From Paraburkholderia sp. CNPSo 3274 (GTDB lineage Bacteria; Pseudomonadota; Gammaproteobacteria; Burkholderiales; Burkholderiaceae): 62,313 nucleotides of DNA. Where the stretch lies: NCBI RefSeq assembly GCF_024206475.1, contig NZ_JAMBPR010000053.1:1-62313 (forward strand), in the 5' to 3' direction. Positions 9,777 to 17,590 of the stretch are shown here, one piece after another. The position numbers and the translations under genes were made by a program. Under the pieces are notes generated by a model that saw only the letters and a program-made list of their open reading frames with translations, made no database searches and was not told the origin of the DNA. Each line of letters begins with the position of its first letter. Position 1 is the stretch's first letter.

Positions 9777-10964
9777 ATGTCTCAGATCTCGTGGGGTCTC
9801 AAAGCGGCGGCCGTAATCGTATTCGCCGCCGGTTTCACAATCGGACATGCTGCTGCCGATGAAGCTTACGTCGTCACACCACTTGTGTCCAACCTGGCAG
9901 GCTCTGCTCCGAAGGTCGACGGGGTACTGCAGAACGCCTGGGGTATTGCCTTTAGTCCGGCAGGCAGTCCATTCTGGATCAACGACAACGCCACGGGCTG
10001 CTCCACGCTTTATGACGGCGCGGGCACCAAGGTAGCACTGCAGGTTTCCATCCCGCTTCCAGGCAACGTCATACCGGCCAGCGACTGTCATCCCGTCTTT
10101 GCCAGCAGGCCACCGAATCCCGCGCCTGCGGCGCCGACCGGCATCGTATGGAATCCTTCGTCGGCATTTCTCGTGCCAGGTACCCAGATCCCGGCCGTAT
10201 TCATCTTCGCGACCGAAGACGGGACGATTTCCGCTTGGGCCGGTGGGTTGAATCCGGCGAACAACGCCGTGATGGCGGCCGATAACTCGTCCAATCCCAC
10301 CGCTGCCAACGGGGCCGTCTACAAGGGTCTCGTCTTCGGTGTGAACGCGCGAGGCGCATTCCTGTTCGCGACAAACTTCCGATTGGGCCGGATCGACGTG
10401 TTCGGGCCGAACGGCACGAATGGTTTGTTTACGCCCGCGATGACGGACGGAGGCTTCGCCGACCCGAACATCCCAGCCGGCTACGCCCCGTTTGGTATTG
10501 CGAACATCGATGGTGACCTTTTCGTCACCTATGCGCAGCAGGACGGTCAGAAGCATGACGACGTTGCAGGCCGCGGTCATGGATTCGTCGATGTATTCGA
10601 TACCGACGGCCACCTGCTGCGCCGCTTTGCGAGCCAAGGACCGCTCGACTCGCCGTGGGGCATTACGCGCGCATCGTTTGCGTTCGGCCGCTTCAGCGGC
10701 AAAATCCTCATCGGCAACTTCGGCAATGGCCGAATCAATGTCTTCGACAATGACGGCACGTTCGTCGATCAGCTGGAGAATGAGTTCGGCAATCCACTGG
10801 CGATTGACGGCCTGTGGACTCTGACTCTCGGAGGCGGGCGCAATTCAAGCCCGGACACGCTGTACTTCTCGGCAGGTCCTAACAAGGAGTCAAATGGACT
10901 CTTCGGAATCATTGCTCCAGCAAATGGCTCCAAAACACGAACGTCCGCTCAGAACGGGCAATAG
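9777..10964 (+). CDS. TIGR03118 family secreted beta-propeller protein
   Basis: A 395-residue exported protein matching the uncharacterised TIGR03118 family by its opening (NAWGIAFSPAGSPFWINDN) and repeated WG, FG and NGRI blade motifs. ATG 9777 was chosen because AGGGAAG lies 3-9 bp upstream and an ordinary signal peptide follows (hydrophobic AAAVIVFAAGFTIGHAAA, residues about 8-25); the frame is open further upstream but without a ribosome site. Blades are suggested by recurring motifs such as TGIVWNPSSAFLVPG, GRIDVFGPNG, APFGIANIDG and GRINVFDNDG. The protein probably works in the periplasm or outside the cell. It stands alone: 267 bp separate it from the giant cluster, and the next gene is convergent. 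Its substrate is unknown. Confidence 0.85.
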   Translation: MSQISWGLKAAAVIVFAAGFTIGHAAADEAYVVTPLVSNLAGSAPKVDGVLQNAWGIAFSPAGSPFWINDNATGCSTLYDGAGTKVALQVSIPLPGNVIPASDCHPVFASRPPNPAPAAPTGIVWNPSSAFLVPGTQIPAVFIFATEDGTISAWAGGLNPANNAVMAADNSSNPTAANGAVYKGLVFGVNARGAFLFATNFRLGRIDVFGPNGTNGLFTPAMTDGGFADPNIPAGYAPFGIANIDGDLFVTYAQQDGQKHDDVAGRGHGFVDVFDTDGHLLRRFASQGPLDSPWGITRASFAFGRFSGKILIGNFGNGRINVFDNDGTFVDQLENEFGNPLAIDGLWTLTLGGGRNSSPDTLYFSAGPNKESNGLFGIIAPANGSKTRTSAQNGQ

Positions 10965-11132
10965 CCCGCAGCATGGCTCCCCACCTCAGCCGGTCGCGGA
11001 ACTCGCGAGACGCGACCGGCAGTTCCCGGTGAGACACGGCTAACACCCGACGCGATCGGCCGGACTCGACCCACAAGGGACGGTCGCCCACACGCAAAGC
11101 GGCCGTTCAGACAGGCTCCGCCGGGCGCTTTG

Positions 11133-11750
11133 TTAACGAAATGCCTGCCGGATTCCCAGCGCGATCATGAGCCCTCCACATGTGAGGTCGATCCATGCCT
11201 TCGCGCGACGATACGCCGTCGCAATCGCCGCGTGCGATAGAACGAGCGCGACTGCTCCGTACCAGCACGTCGCTGATGCACCGACAGTAGCAAGGATCGC
11301 GAAGAACGTCGGCATGGAAACGTGGGTGGGCACCGCTGAGGAAAACACCGCCGCATAAAAGGCGATGGACTTCGGGTTCGCGATATTTGTCGCGATACCT
11401 TCCAGGAACGCGGCACGAAACAAAGGCGCCTTCGTTGGGTGACGTGCTCCTGAGGAGGTTGCCCGTGCCGACACAACGAGCCGCAGCCCGAACCAGATCA
11501 GATAGGCCGCGCCAGCAAGCCTAACGCCGACAGCGAGCCACGGGAAAATAGCGAACACCATTCCGATACCAAGGATGGCGCAAGTCGCCCAGAACAGATT
11601 CACCGTCACGATTCCGGCGGCAAGCGCGAGCGCATCGGAGCGTCTGCCGGCTACCGCCTTGTGAGTGACTGCGACGAAGTTCGGCCCGGGTATGACGACA
11701 CCTGCCGCATACACAGAAAAGACTGTCGCAATAGCAGACCAATCAACCAT
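11133..11750 (-). CDS. LysE/RhtB family amino-acid exporter
   Basis: An inner-membrane exporter of 205 residues, the usual length for the RhtB branch of the LysE superfamily, which exports amino acids such as homoserine or threonine. The family hallmark GPNFVAVTHKAVAGRR lies in the first 40 residues, followed by about five more hydrophobic segments (for example LFWATCAILGIGMVFAIFPW and GAAYLIWFGLRL). ATG 11750 is preferred over the ATG 48 bp upstream because GAGG lies 7 bp before it and the protein then begins directly with the first membrane segment. The gene is monocistronic and convergent with the propeller gene. The upstream side abuts a decayed integrase remnant, so its own promoter must lie in about 11751-11900. 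The substrate cannot be told from sequence. Confidence 0.88.
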   Translation of the reverse strand: MVDWSAIATVFSVYAAGVVIPGPNFVAVTHKAVAGRRSDALALAAGIVTVNLFWATCAILGIGMVFAIFPWLAVGVRLAGAAYLIWFGLRLVVSARATSSGARHPTKAPLFRAAFLEGIATNIANPKSIAFYAAVFSSAVPTHVSMPTFFAILATVGASATCWYGAVALVLSHAAIATAYRRAKAWIDLTCGGLMIALGIRQAFR

Positions 11751-11902
11751 TTGTAGCCTCAGTGAATTGTGGTTGTGCAAAACGTGGCGTTGCTTCATCG
11801 GCCACTATTCTGAAGCAATTCACGACTGACCGCTGTTGGCCGGTTGTAAGTCTTCGGGAAATCGATCGTAAGCGGACGCCCGAGAGGGGTAACAAAATCG
11901 AA

Positions 11903-11922
11903 CTCCCATCTTCTTGTGGGAG
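11903..11922. repeat. Small inverted repeat before the integrase remnant
   Basis: CTCCCA (11903-11908) and TGGGAG (11917-11922) form a 6-bp stem with an 8-base loop, seven bases before the ATG of the integrase-like remnant. With only 6 bp it could be a translational hairpin left over from the remnant gene or chance. Confidence 0.35.
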
Positions 11923-11928
11923 TCTGTC

Positions 11929-12120
11929 ATGAAGACCGAACAAGCCCTTGAGGCGTGGAACAAAGGGAAGCTCATCGGCCAACAGCAGCCAGCATCGCAG
12001 CGATATCAAGGATGGCGAAACGTTTTCGATGCGGGGAGAGACTTTCTTCGGCGAGGCGATGCAGCGCGTGGCACAGCGTCTGCCGGTTCGCTTCGCTCTG
12101 TTCAAAAGTTCATTGTTTGA
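11929..12120 (+). pseudogene. Remnant of a tyrosine-recombinase-type integrase
   Basis: The first 18 residues (MKTEQALEAWNKGKLIGQ) closely resemble the N-terminus of a family of site-specific tyrosine recombinases common in proteobacteria, as I recall it. The expected continuation of about 180 residues, with the catalytic Arg, His and Tyr, is absent: similarity ends abruptly near 11985 and the frame stops at 12120. A second frame from 11993 (DIKDGETFSMRG) could belong to unrelated neighbouring debris. The piece lies between the LysE gene and yfiB, so a mobile element probably recombined here and was then deleted. Not expected to make a functional protein. Confidence 0.55.
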
Positions 12121-12217
12121 CAGGCACGCGCCGTTTCGCCTGTCGAATGGATTACCGCGACCATGATTACCGGAGGCATGCCGGTTGAAACCGTCATAAA
12201 CGGAACGCCGCGCCGGC

Positions 12218-12730
12218 TCAGCGCGACGAGACGACAATTGCGACCCGGCGATTTTGTGCGCGGCCGGTTTCCGTGCGATTGTCGCCCACCGGGTCGCGCT
12301 TGCCCTTCCCAATGATCTCGATGTGTTCGGCAGGAAAGCCGGTGTCGACGAGTTCGAGCGCCACGACCTCGGCACGGCGTCTGGACAACTCGAGGTCATA
12401 GGCGTTCGAGCCCTCCCCGTCGCTGTAGCCATAGACGCGCACGCTGTTAAGCCCCGCCCCCCTAAGCGTGTGGCCAACGCGCTCGACAATCCGGCGTGCG
12501 TCGGGCTTGAGATTGTAGCGGTCGAAGTCGAACAGGATGGGTCCGGACAAGCCGAACTCGAAACCCTGCTCGGTCTCCTGGAACCCCGCCGACGTAAGTG
12601 CCTGAACCTGCGTCTGCGTCAGACCGCGGTAAAGCGGCGGCGTCTTGCAGGCCCCAAGCAGCATACACAGGAGCAGCGCGCTCCCCACGCCTGTTCGCCA
12701 GATACTTGCAGGAAACGAGTGCTTCTTCAT
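12218..12730 (-). CDS. yfiB: OmpA-like lipoprotein YfiB of the YfiBNR c-di-GMP system
   Basis: A 170-residue outer-membrane lipoprotein. ATG 12730 has GAGGGG seven bases upstream. The signal peptide ends in a lipobox (LLGAC, Cys about residue 27). The C-terminal two thirds is an OmpA-like peptidoglycan-binding domain: FDFDRYNLKP, the YGYSDGEGS loop, LSRRRAE and NRRV are in the expected order. In Pseudomonas aeruginosa YfiB sequesters the periplasmic inhibitor YfiR at the outer membrane and so frees the diguanylate cyclase YfiN. Here it is the last gene of yfiR-yfiN-yfiB, 83 bp after yfiN, which supports that role over a generic OmpA-like lipoprotein. All visible motifs are intact. Confidence 0.85.
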   Translation of the reverse strand: MKKHSFPASIWRTGVGSALLLCMLLGACKTPPLYRGLTQTQVQALTSAGFQETEQGFEFGLSGPILFDFDRYNLKPDARRIVERVGHTLRGAGLNSVRVYGYSDGEGSNAYDLELSRRRAEVVALELVDTGFPAEHIEIIGKGKRDPVGDNRTETGRAQNRRVAIVVSSR

Positions 12731-12813
12731 CGCATTCCCCTCGAGCACGCCGGCCACGCGCGCGCTATTTCGAATTCCTGCGACGGGGCCAGCCGCTGTG
12801 CCATGCCATCACG

Positions 12814-14082
12814 TCAAGCCGGTCCGGCGACACCTTCGGCGAACTGCCACGAGCCCGGCCGCGCGCGCTTGGCCCGGTACATCGCCGCATCTGCAGCGCG
12901 CAGCAAGCCGTTCGCGTCGCTCGCGTGATCGGGATACAGCGCAATCCCGATGCTCATCATGGTGGCGACCGTGCGGCCATCGGACAACGTAATCGACAGC
13001 GTCATGCCGGAAAGTATGTCCTCGGCGATACGGGCGGCGCTGGCCAGTTCGCGCATCGGCGCCAGCATCACGGCGAATTCGTCGCCGCCCAGGCGCGCCA
13101 CCAGATCGACCTCGCGCAACTGCGTGCGCAGCCGCGCCGCGATGCCGGTCAGCACCGCGTCGCCGGCGTCGTGGCCGAAGCAGTCGTTGATCTCCTTGAA
13201 ACGGTCACAGTCGAGATAGAGGACGGCGACCCGCTGCTCCGTCACGATGGCCTCGCCCAGGGCGCGCTTGAGGCGAGCCTCGAACTGCAAACGGTTGGGC
13301 AGGCCGGTGAGCGCATCGTGGGTTGCCTTGTGTTCGAGCGACGCGTTTTCGTCGCGCAGGTTGTTTTGCCAGTCTTCGAATTCATCGAGCAAAGCGTTGA
13401 AGTCGTCGCCGAGCTGGTTCAGTTCGGCAATCGCAGCGGGCTCGACACGTTGCTCGAACGCGCGTTCGCGCCGCACTGCGTGGGCGACGCCGGCCAGCGC
13501 GCGCAGCGGAGCGACGATGTTGCGCACCACGCGCTTCGAGCTGACATAGGCGCCAAGCACGCTAACGGCGAGGCAGGTCAGGATACCGCCGACACCGCCG
13601 AGCAGGAAGCCGAAGAACTGCTGCCCCTGGCCACGCACTTCGACGTAACCGACGACGATGCCGTCATGCAGCACCCGTACGGTCACGGGCCCGGGCAGCG
13701 CAATGTCGGCGACGGCCCGCTCGAGACGGGCGATCGCATTGGCGGCAGGCGAGCGCCATGCCGCGAACGGCCGACCCCTGCTATCCGTGACGACGATCTC
13801 CGCCACGTCCTCTTCTTTGGCGATCAACTCGATCGCCTGGGTCGCTGCGACTCGGTCGCCGAACACCAGCGCCGCCTCGACCGTATACCCGAGCGAGCGG
13901 GCCAGCAGGTTCAAGTTGTTGCCGGCATAAGCCCGCAACGCGATCACGGCGACCATGATCAACGACACCGCGGCCATTGTGACAGCGACGAACGCCAGAC
14001 GCAGGTGCGCGCGGCGCAATACGCTTTGCAGCGTCAGGCGCGGCGTGGGCGGAGGGGAAACGGGAGGCGCGGGCTGTGTCAT
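12814..14082 (-). CDS. yfiN: Membrane diguanylate cyclase YfiN/TpbB
   Basis: A 422-residue inner-membrane protein that makes cyclic di-GMP. An N-terminal transmembrane segment (about residues 28-50) is followed by a periplasmic CHASE8-like sensor domain (about 52-155), a second membrane helix (about 157-182), a HAMP linker (183-240) and a GGDEF domain (about 255-415). The active site GGDEF is at residues 332-336, and an intact product-inhibition site RxxD (REVD, 323-326) lies five residues before it, so the enzyme should be active and feedback inhibited. The start codon overlaps the yfiR stop (ATGA), showing translational coupling to its inhibitor. In Pseudomonas this protein drives biofilm and small-colony growth when YfiR is removed. 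Confidence 0.9.
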   Translation of the reverse strand: MTQPAPPVSPPPTPRLTLQSVLRRAHLRLAFVAVTMAAVSLIMVAVIALRAYAGNNLNLLARSLGYTVEAALVFGDRVAATQAIELIAKEEDVAEIVVTDSRGRPFAAWRSPAANAIARLERAVADIALPGPVTVRVLHDGIVVGYVEVRGQGQQFFGFLLGGVGGILTCLAVSVLGAYVSSKRVVRNIVAPLRALAGVAHAVRRERAFEQRVEPAAIAELNQLGDDFNALLDEFEDWQNNLRDENASLEHKATHDALTGLPNRLQFEARLKRALGEAIVTEQRVAVLYLDCDRFKEINDCFGHDAGDAVLTGIAARLRTQLREVDLVARLGGDEFAVMLAPMRELASAARIAEDILSGMTLSITLSDGRTVATMMSIGIALYPDHASDANGLLRAADAAMYRAKRARPGSWQFAEGVAGPA

Positions 14083-14732
14083 GGCGTCACCGGCCGCCGC
14101 GCGAGGTTGAGCACATTCGGGTGGACTCGTACGCCGCTGCGCGCCACGGCATCGAGATTGATGTCGAACGTGACGCGTTCGCCAGCGACATTGAGGCAGA
14201 ACATGCTGCCCGCGGTGCAGGACACATCGTGTTCCGCAATCGTCAGGACCGGATGGCCAGCCAAGGCGGCGCTGACCTGCTGTCGCTCGGCGTCGCTCAG
14301 GTCGCCTAGATAGACGACCTGGCAGGTTGTGCCGAGGGTGGAATCATCAAACTGGACGTGCTGTACCTCGAGCGGCGTCGAGCCGGCCTGCAGCGTGTCG
14401 ACGAGGCCCTGCGCGTAGTCGGCCCGGCCCGTCACGCACAGGCGCAGGCGCGCGGGCGGCGTCGGCCAGCGCGTAAAGCTGATGATGCCCAGCACGACCT
14501 GGCGCACGGCGGAGTCGCGTGGCGAAATGGCGGGATCGTTACGGCTCGCGCCGGTAACGGCGTGCGCCGTGTTGGCTGGATCGACCGTATTGGCGGGTGT
14601 GTCGGCAGGCGCGGCCGGTGCCGCGCCCAGAGCGCAAGCCACTGCGAGCAAGACATGGCGAAGCGAGGCCGACCAGCCAGGCCGGCCAGACGTCGCCAGC
14701 GCGGCGATCTCCGTCGCGCACCTTGGCGTCAT
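14079..14732 (-). CDS. yfiR: Periplasmic repressor YfiR (DUF4154)
   Basis: A periplasmic protein of about 217 residues that holds the cyclase YfiN inactive. The conserved body (VLGIISFTRWP, CVTGRADYA, CQVVYLGDLS, AEHDVSC, MFCLNVAGERVTFDINLDA) matches the YfiR/DUF4154 family, including the four cysteines that form redox-sensitive disulfides in the Pseudomonas protein. The start is uncertain: the frame is open to 14858, with candidate ATGs at 14777 and 14732. I chose 14732 because it leaves a normal signal peptide (LLAVACALGAAPAAPA), but no start has a clear ribosome site. The stop overlaps the yfiN start. A long Ala/Pro/Thr linker after the signal peptide is unusual. Confidence 0.8.
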   Translation of the reverse strand: MTPRCATEIAALATSGRPGWSASLRHVLLAVACALGAAPAAPADTPANTVDPANTAHAVTGASRNDPAISPRDSAVRQVVLGIISFTRWPTPPARLRLCVTGRADYAQGLVDTLQAGSTPLEVQHVQFDDSTLGTTCQVVYLGDLSDAERQQVSAALAGHPVLTIAEHDVSCTAGSMFCLNVAGERVTFDINLDAVARSGVRVHPNVLNLARRPVTP

Positions 14733-14889
14733 TGCAGTCGCACGACAGGCGCCCGCCGCGCGCACGCTCGCATCCATGATAAAAACACTTGTTGACGTCG
14801 ATCCGCGCGCTGCCATCTGGCTCCCGCCATTTCCGGGACTACACCAGCTTGTGCGCATCGAAATTCATCTTAGGCGCAAAGTCGCACAA

Positions 14890-15837
14890 TCAACCAGTCG
14901 GAAACTCCTGTTTCGTTGTGGCCATCGACGATTGCCGCTTTGCAGCAGATTGATCTGAACATTGGCGCGTCAAAACCGTCGGTGCGGGCCAGGGCCTCGG
15001 CCAGCCTAATCCCCTTAACACTGACGCTGCCGCAAACAAGACTACTTGTTTGCGGGACTGGAGCCGCGCCACGGTCTGCGAAGACGTGACGGTCGCAGTC
15101 AACTGGGCGACCAGCACGACACCGATCAGCCACATCGTCGGCACGAGCACGCGTTTCCACACACCCGGCGCATCGCGCTCGCCGTACTCCCCCGTTGCAA
15201 TGATCAGCATGGTCACCCAAATGCCTTCCCCAATGGCATGCCAATAGGGCTTCTGAAAGCTTCGATCTTCTTTTCGCCCCATGAGCCACACAAGGTTGGC
15301 AAGAAGAAAAACGATGGCCGCTGCAACGCCGGCGAACTCGCCGATCGCGAGCCAGGGGATGGACCGCACCGAACTCAGAAAAGAGTTCTCGTTTTGCGTG
15401 CGCACCATGATCTGCAAGCCGGAATCGAAATAGGGAAACGAAAAATCCAATGTTCGTTCGCGCTCGGACGTCATCGTGATCGCCGCAATCGCGACATCCG
15501 CATTGCCACGCTCCACAGCGGGCAGCAATTCGGCCTGCGTTGCGACCTGGCGCCACGCGAAGTCGAGATGAATGCGACGCGCCACTTCGTTCCAGATATC
15601 GATACTGAAGCCCTCCGGCACGGCTGTTTGCGGCAGCACGAAAGGCGCAACAGTTGCGATGGCGACGCGCAAGGGACCAGTCGGTCTGGAATCGGTGGTC
15701 GCGCCAGAGGGGACGGTTGTCGTAGCTGCGCTAGCCGGCAATGCGACGGGTTCGTCGGCCCTGGCGCGCCCCCCCGTCGTGATCGAAGCGATCAGTACGA
15801 TACTGCACAAAACCCGCGATGGAATTGGCTTGCGCAT
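14890..15837 (-). pseudogene. Truncated ligand-gated channel-like receptor (binding domain plus pore), lobe 2 missing
   Basis: The gene starts like a prokaryotic glutamate-receptor-type channel: signal peptide (residues 1-27), first lobe of a periplasmic amino-acid-binding domain (GFSIDIWNEVAR, DVAIAAITMTSERE, about 55-150), a membrane helix (about 165-190), a pore loop (about 205-225, ATGEYGERDAPG in place of a canonical filter) and a second helix ending in TATVTSSQTVARLQS. Here the second binding lobe of about 100 residues should follow. Instead the frame runs into unrelated sequence and stops after 47 residues. A 24-bp perfect hairpin (15031-15054) lies at the break, and a more family-like continuation (GSVSVKGIRLAEAL) is in another frame. 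The product would lack ligand closure, so I call it a pseudogene. Confidence 0.6.
15031..15054. repeat. Perfect 10-bp stem-loop at the break in the receptor-channel gene
   Basis: CGCAAACAAG (15031-15040) and CTTGTTTGCG (15045-15054) pair perfectly around a 4-base loop. It sits exactly where the receptor-channel coding sequence loses its family resemblance and changes frame. No T-run follows on either strand, so a terminator is unlikely. It could be a mutation footprint, such as a template-switch or excision scar. Confidence 0.55.
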
Positions 15838-15949
15838 TCGAACACTCCAGGAATCGGGCTTGTCAGTTTGTGATGCCCCGCAATGGCTCTGGCATTCTCA
15901 TGCGTAATTTAACGGCTGACGCCGCAAAACAAAAGACGGCGCGCGTGCA

Positions 15950-15976
15950 TTTCCCCAAAGGGCAATCGAGTTGCCC
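15950..15976 (+). promoter_or_regulatory. GGGCAR-N5-TTKCCC inverted motif upstream of the receptor-channel gene
   Basis: GGGCAA (15960-15965), five bases, TTGCCC (15971-15976), preceded by TTTCCCC. The 27 bases align without gaps to the site at 44935-44961 with about 19-20 identities. It lies about 125 bp upstream of the receptor-channel start. Probably an activator or response-regulator site; see the related sites at 41458-41612, 44843-44875 and 49391-49407. Confidence 0.5.
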
Positions 15977-16020
15977 AAACTACCTGGCGATTCCGCTTTC
16001 AGCCTGCGTAACACTCGACA

Positions 16021-16049
16021 ATAAAACGGACGCGGCCCGCGCCGCGTCC
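16021..16049 (-). terminator. Rho-independent terminator of the lost porin gene
   Basis: A 9-bp perfect stem, GGACGCGGC (16028-16036) with GCCGCGTCC (16041-16049), and a 4-base loop. On the minus strand it is followed by GTTTTAT. It starts six bases after the stop of the porin remnant, so the terminator has outlived its gene. Confidence 0.8.
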
Positions 16050-16054
16050 TGCGC

Positions 16055-16225
16055 TCAGAACATTTGGCGCAAGCCCACCATCATGCCGAGCTGCGTCGTG
16101 GTCGCCGCCGCGCTCAGGCCCACGAAACCCTGCAATTGCGCGCCAACCATGCCGCCGCGATACAAGGAGTAATCGGCTTCCGCATAAACGCTCGTCGCAG
16201 GCGAGAGGTCGTAATCGGCCAATAA
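16055..16225 (-). pseudogene. C-terminal remnant of a Gram-negative porin
   Basis: The last 56 residues encode the end of a 16-stranded Burkholderia-type porin: YDLSPATSVYAEADYSLYRG, then a loop, then TTTQLGMMVGLRQMF with the terminal Phe needed for outer-membrane insertion. Upstream of about 16225 the resemblance stops, so roughly 300 residues of barrel and the signal peptide are gone. An ATG at 16315 opens the frame but only adds unrelated residues. The intact terminator follows. Probably untranslated debris of a deletion between this point and the aldo-keto reductase promoter. Confidence 0.75.
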
Positions 16226-16412
16226 CCCCGATACCACGGCCTGACACGCGCCTGCGCGAACAATTCGCTGCCAGACCGAATTAGCATCAACGGTCACGCG
16301 CCACGTTGCGCGCACTTACATCGAAGAATCGTGCAAGGAATCAAGAGTATTGTGCTAACACGTATTCGACGCCCGTGCCATTGTAGGCAGCTAGCCATCA
16401 CAGGAGGGCAAT

Positions 16413-17399
16413 ATGCTGAATATGCGCAAGCTTGGACGTGAAGGACTCGTCGTTTCGGAGATCGGGCTGGGGTGCATGGGGATGTCCTACGCGTACGGCA
16501 CACCCGATGACGCAGAGTCGATCGCCACGATCCATCGGGCGATCGAACTGGGTTGCACATTCCTCGATACAGCAGAGATCTACGGTCCTTTCGCCAACGA
16601 AGAACTGCTCGGACGCGCGCTAAAAGGGCGTCGTCACGCAGTGACGATCGCGACGAAATTCGGCTTCAAGTTCGATAACGGGGTACTCGGCCTCGACAGC
16701 CGCCCCGACCATATCAGGCAGGTGATCGACGCGTCGCTGGCCCGATTGCAGACCGATCACATCGATCTGCTCTACCAGCATCGCGTGGATCCCGCCGTGC
16801 CGATCGAGGACGTAGCGGGCGCGGTCAAGGACGCGATCGCTGCAGGCAAGGTTCGCTATTTCGGCTTGTCGGAAGCCAGCGTCGATACCATCCGGCGCGC
16901 CCATGCCGTGCAACCCGTCTCGGCCGTGCAAAGCGAGTATTCGCTGTTTGAGCGCGGCGTCGAAGACAAGGTGTTGCCGGCCCTGCGCGAACTGGGTATC
17001 GGCTTTGTTCCCTACAGCCCGCTTGGCCGGGGCTTCTTGACCGGCAACGCCACGCGGGCGGAGGAGCTTCCCGCCGCCGACTGGCGAGCAGCCAATGATC
17101 CGCGCATCCAGGGCGGCAACTTCGATACGAACGTCAAGCTCGCAGATTTCGTCAAGACACTTGCAGACGAGAAGTCCGTGACACCGGGCCAGCTTGCGCT
17201 CGCCTGGCTGCTAGAGCAAGCCGATGATCTGGTCCCGATCCCCGGAACCAAACGGCGCAAATACATCGAAGAAAACGTGAACGCAGCTTCAGTGCGTCTG
17301 ACGCCCGCGGATCTGGATCGCATCCGGGATTTCCTTGCTGGGCACCAGACCGCGGGCACGCGTTACCTGGCGCCCATGCTGTCTCATCTCGACCGCTAG
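16413..17399 (+). CDS. Aldo/keto reductase, AKR13/YakC-like
   Basis: A 328-residue cytoplasmic NADPH-dependent oxidoreductase reducing aldehydes or ketones. The TIM-barrel tetrad is complete: Asp52 and Tyr57 (LDTAEIYG), Lys82 (ATKFGF) and His123 (YQHRVDP). The C-terminal cofactor segment PIPGTKRRKYIEEN is present, and length and motifs are those of the AKR13 branch (MGMSYAYG near the start). AGGAGG lies six bases before the ATG, a strong ribosome site. The gene stands alone, 97 bp downstream of the porin remnant's truncated end and convergent with the crotonase gene, from which 191 bp separate it. The natural substrate cannot be assigned. Confidence 0.9.
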   Translation: MLNMRKLGREGLVVSEIGLGCMGMSYAYGTPDDAESIATIHRAIELGCTFLDTAEIYGPFANEELLGRALKGRRHAVTIATKFGFKFDNGVLGLDSRPDHIRQVIDASLARLQTDHIDLLYQHRVDPAVPIEDVAGAVKDAIAAGKVRYFGLSEASVDTIRRAHAVQPVSAVQSEYSLFERGVEDKVLPALRELGIGFVPYSPLGRGFLTGNATRAEELPAADWRAANDPRIQGGNFDTNVKLADFVKTLADEKSVTPGQLALAWLLEQADDLVPIPGTKRRKYIEENVNAASVRLTPADLDRIRDFLAGHQTAGTRYLAPMLSHLDR

Positions 17400-17590
17400 C
17401 GGCCGTCACGTGAACGTATAAACAAGACTTCATCGGGTCCGCGCGAATCAAGCCGCGTGGACCCGCTAACGGACTCCAATAATCATCGAGTTTTGCCCGA
17501 CCAGCGGCTCGACTCCAATCTCCCGAAAGGCCGCCCCGGTCATCCATTCACGGCACTCCCTGCCGCATACGCGCGACCCGGCAAGGCCGC

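Noticed and set aside
11743..12489. 248-codon minus-strand frame upstream of the LysE gene
   Set aside because: No motif or ribosome site; overlaps both the integrase remnant and yfiB's 3' end antisense-like composition.
12598..14313. 570-codon plus-strand frame across yfiB-yfiN-yfiR
   Set aside because: Antisense shadow of the c-di-GMP operon with no family resemblance.
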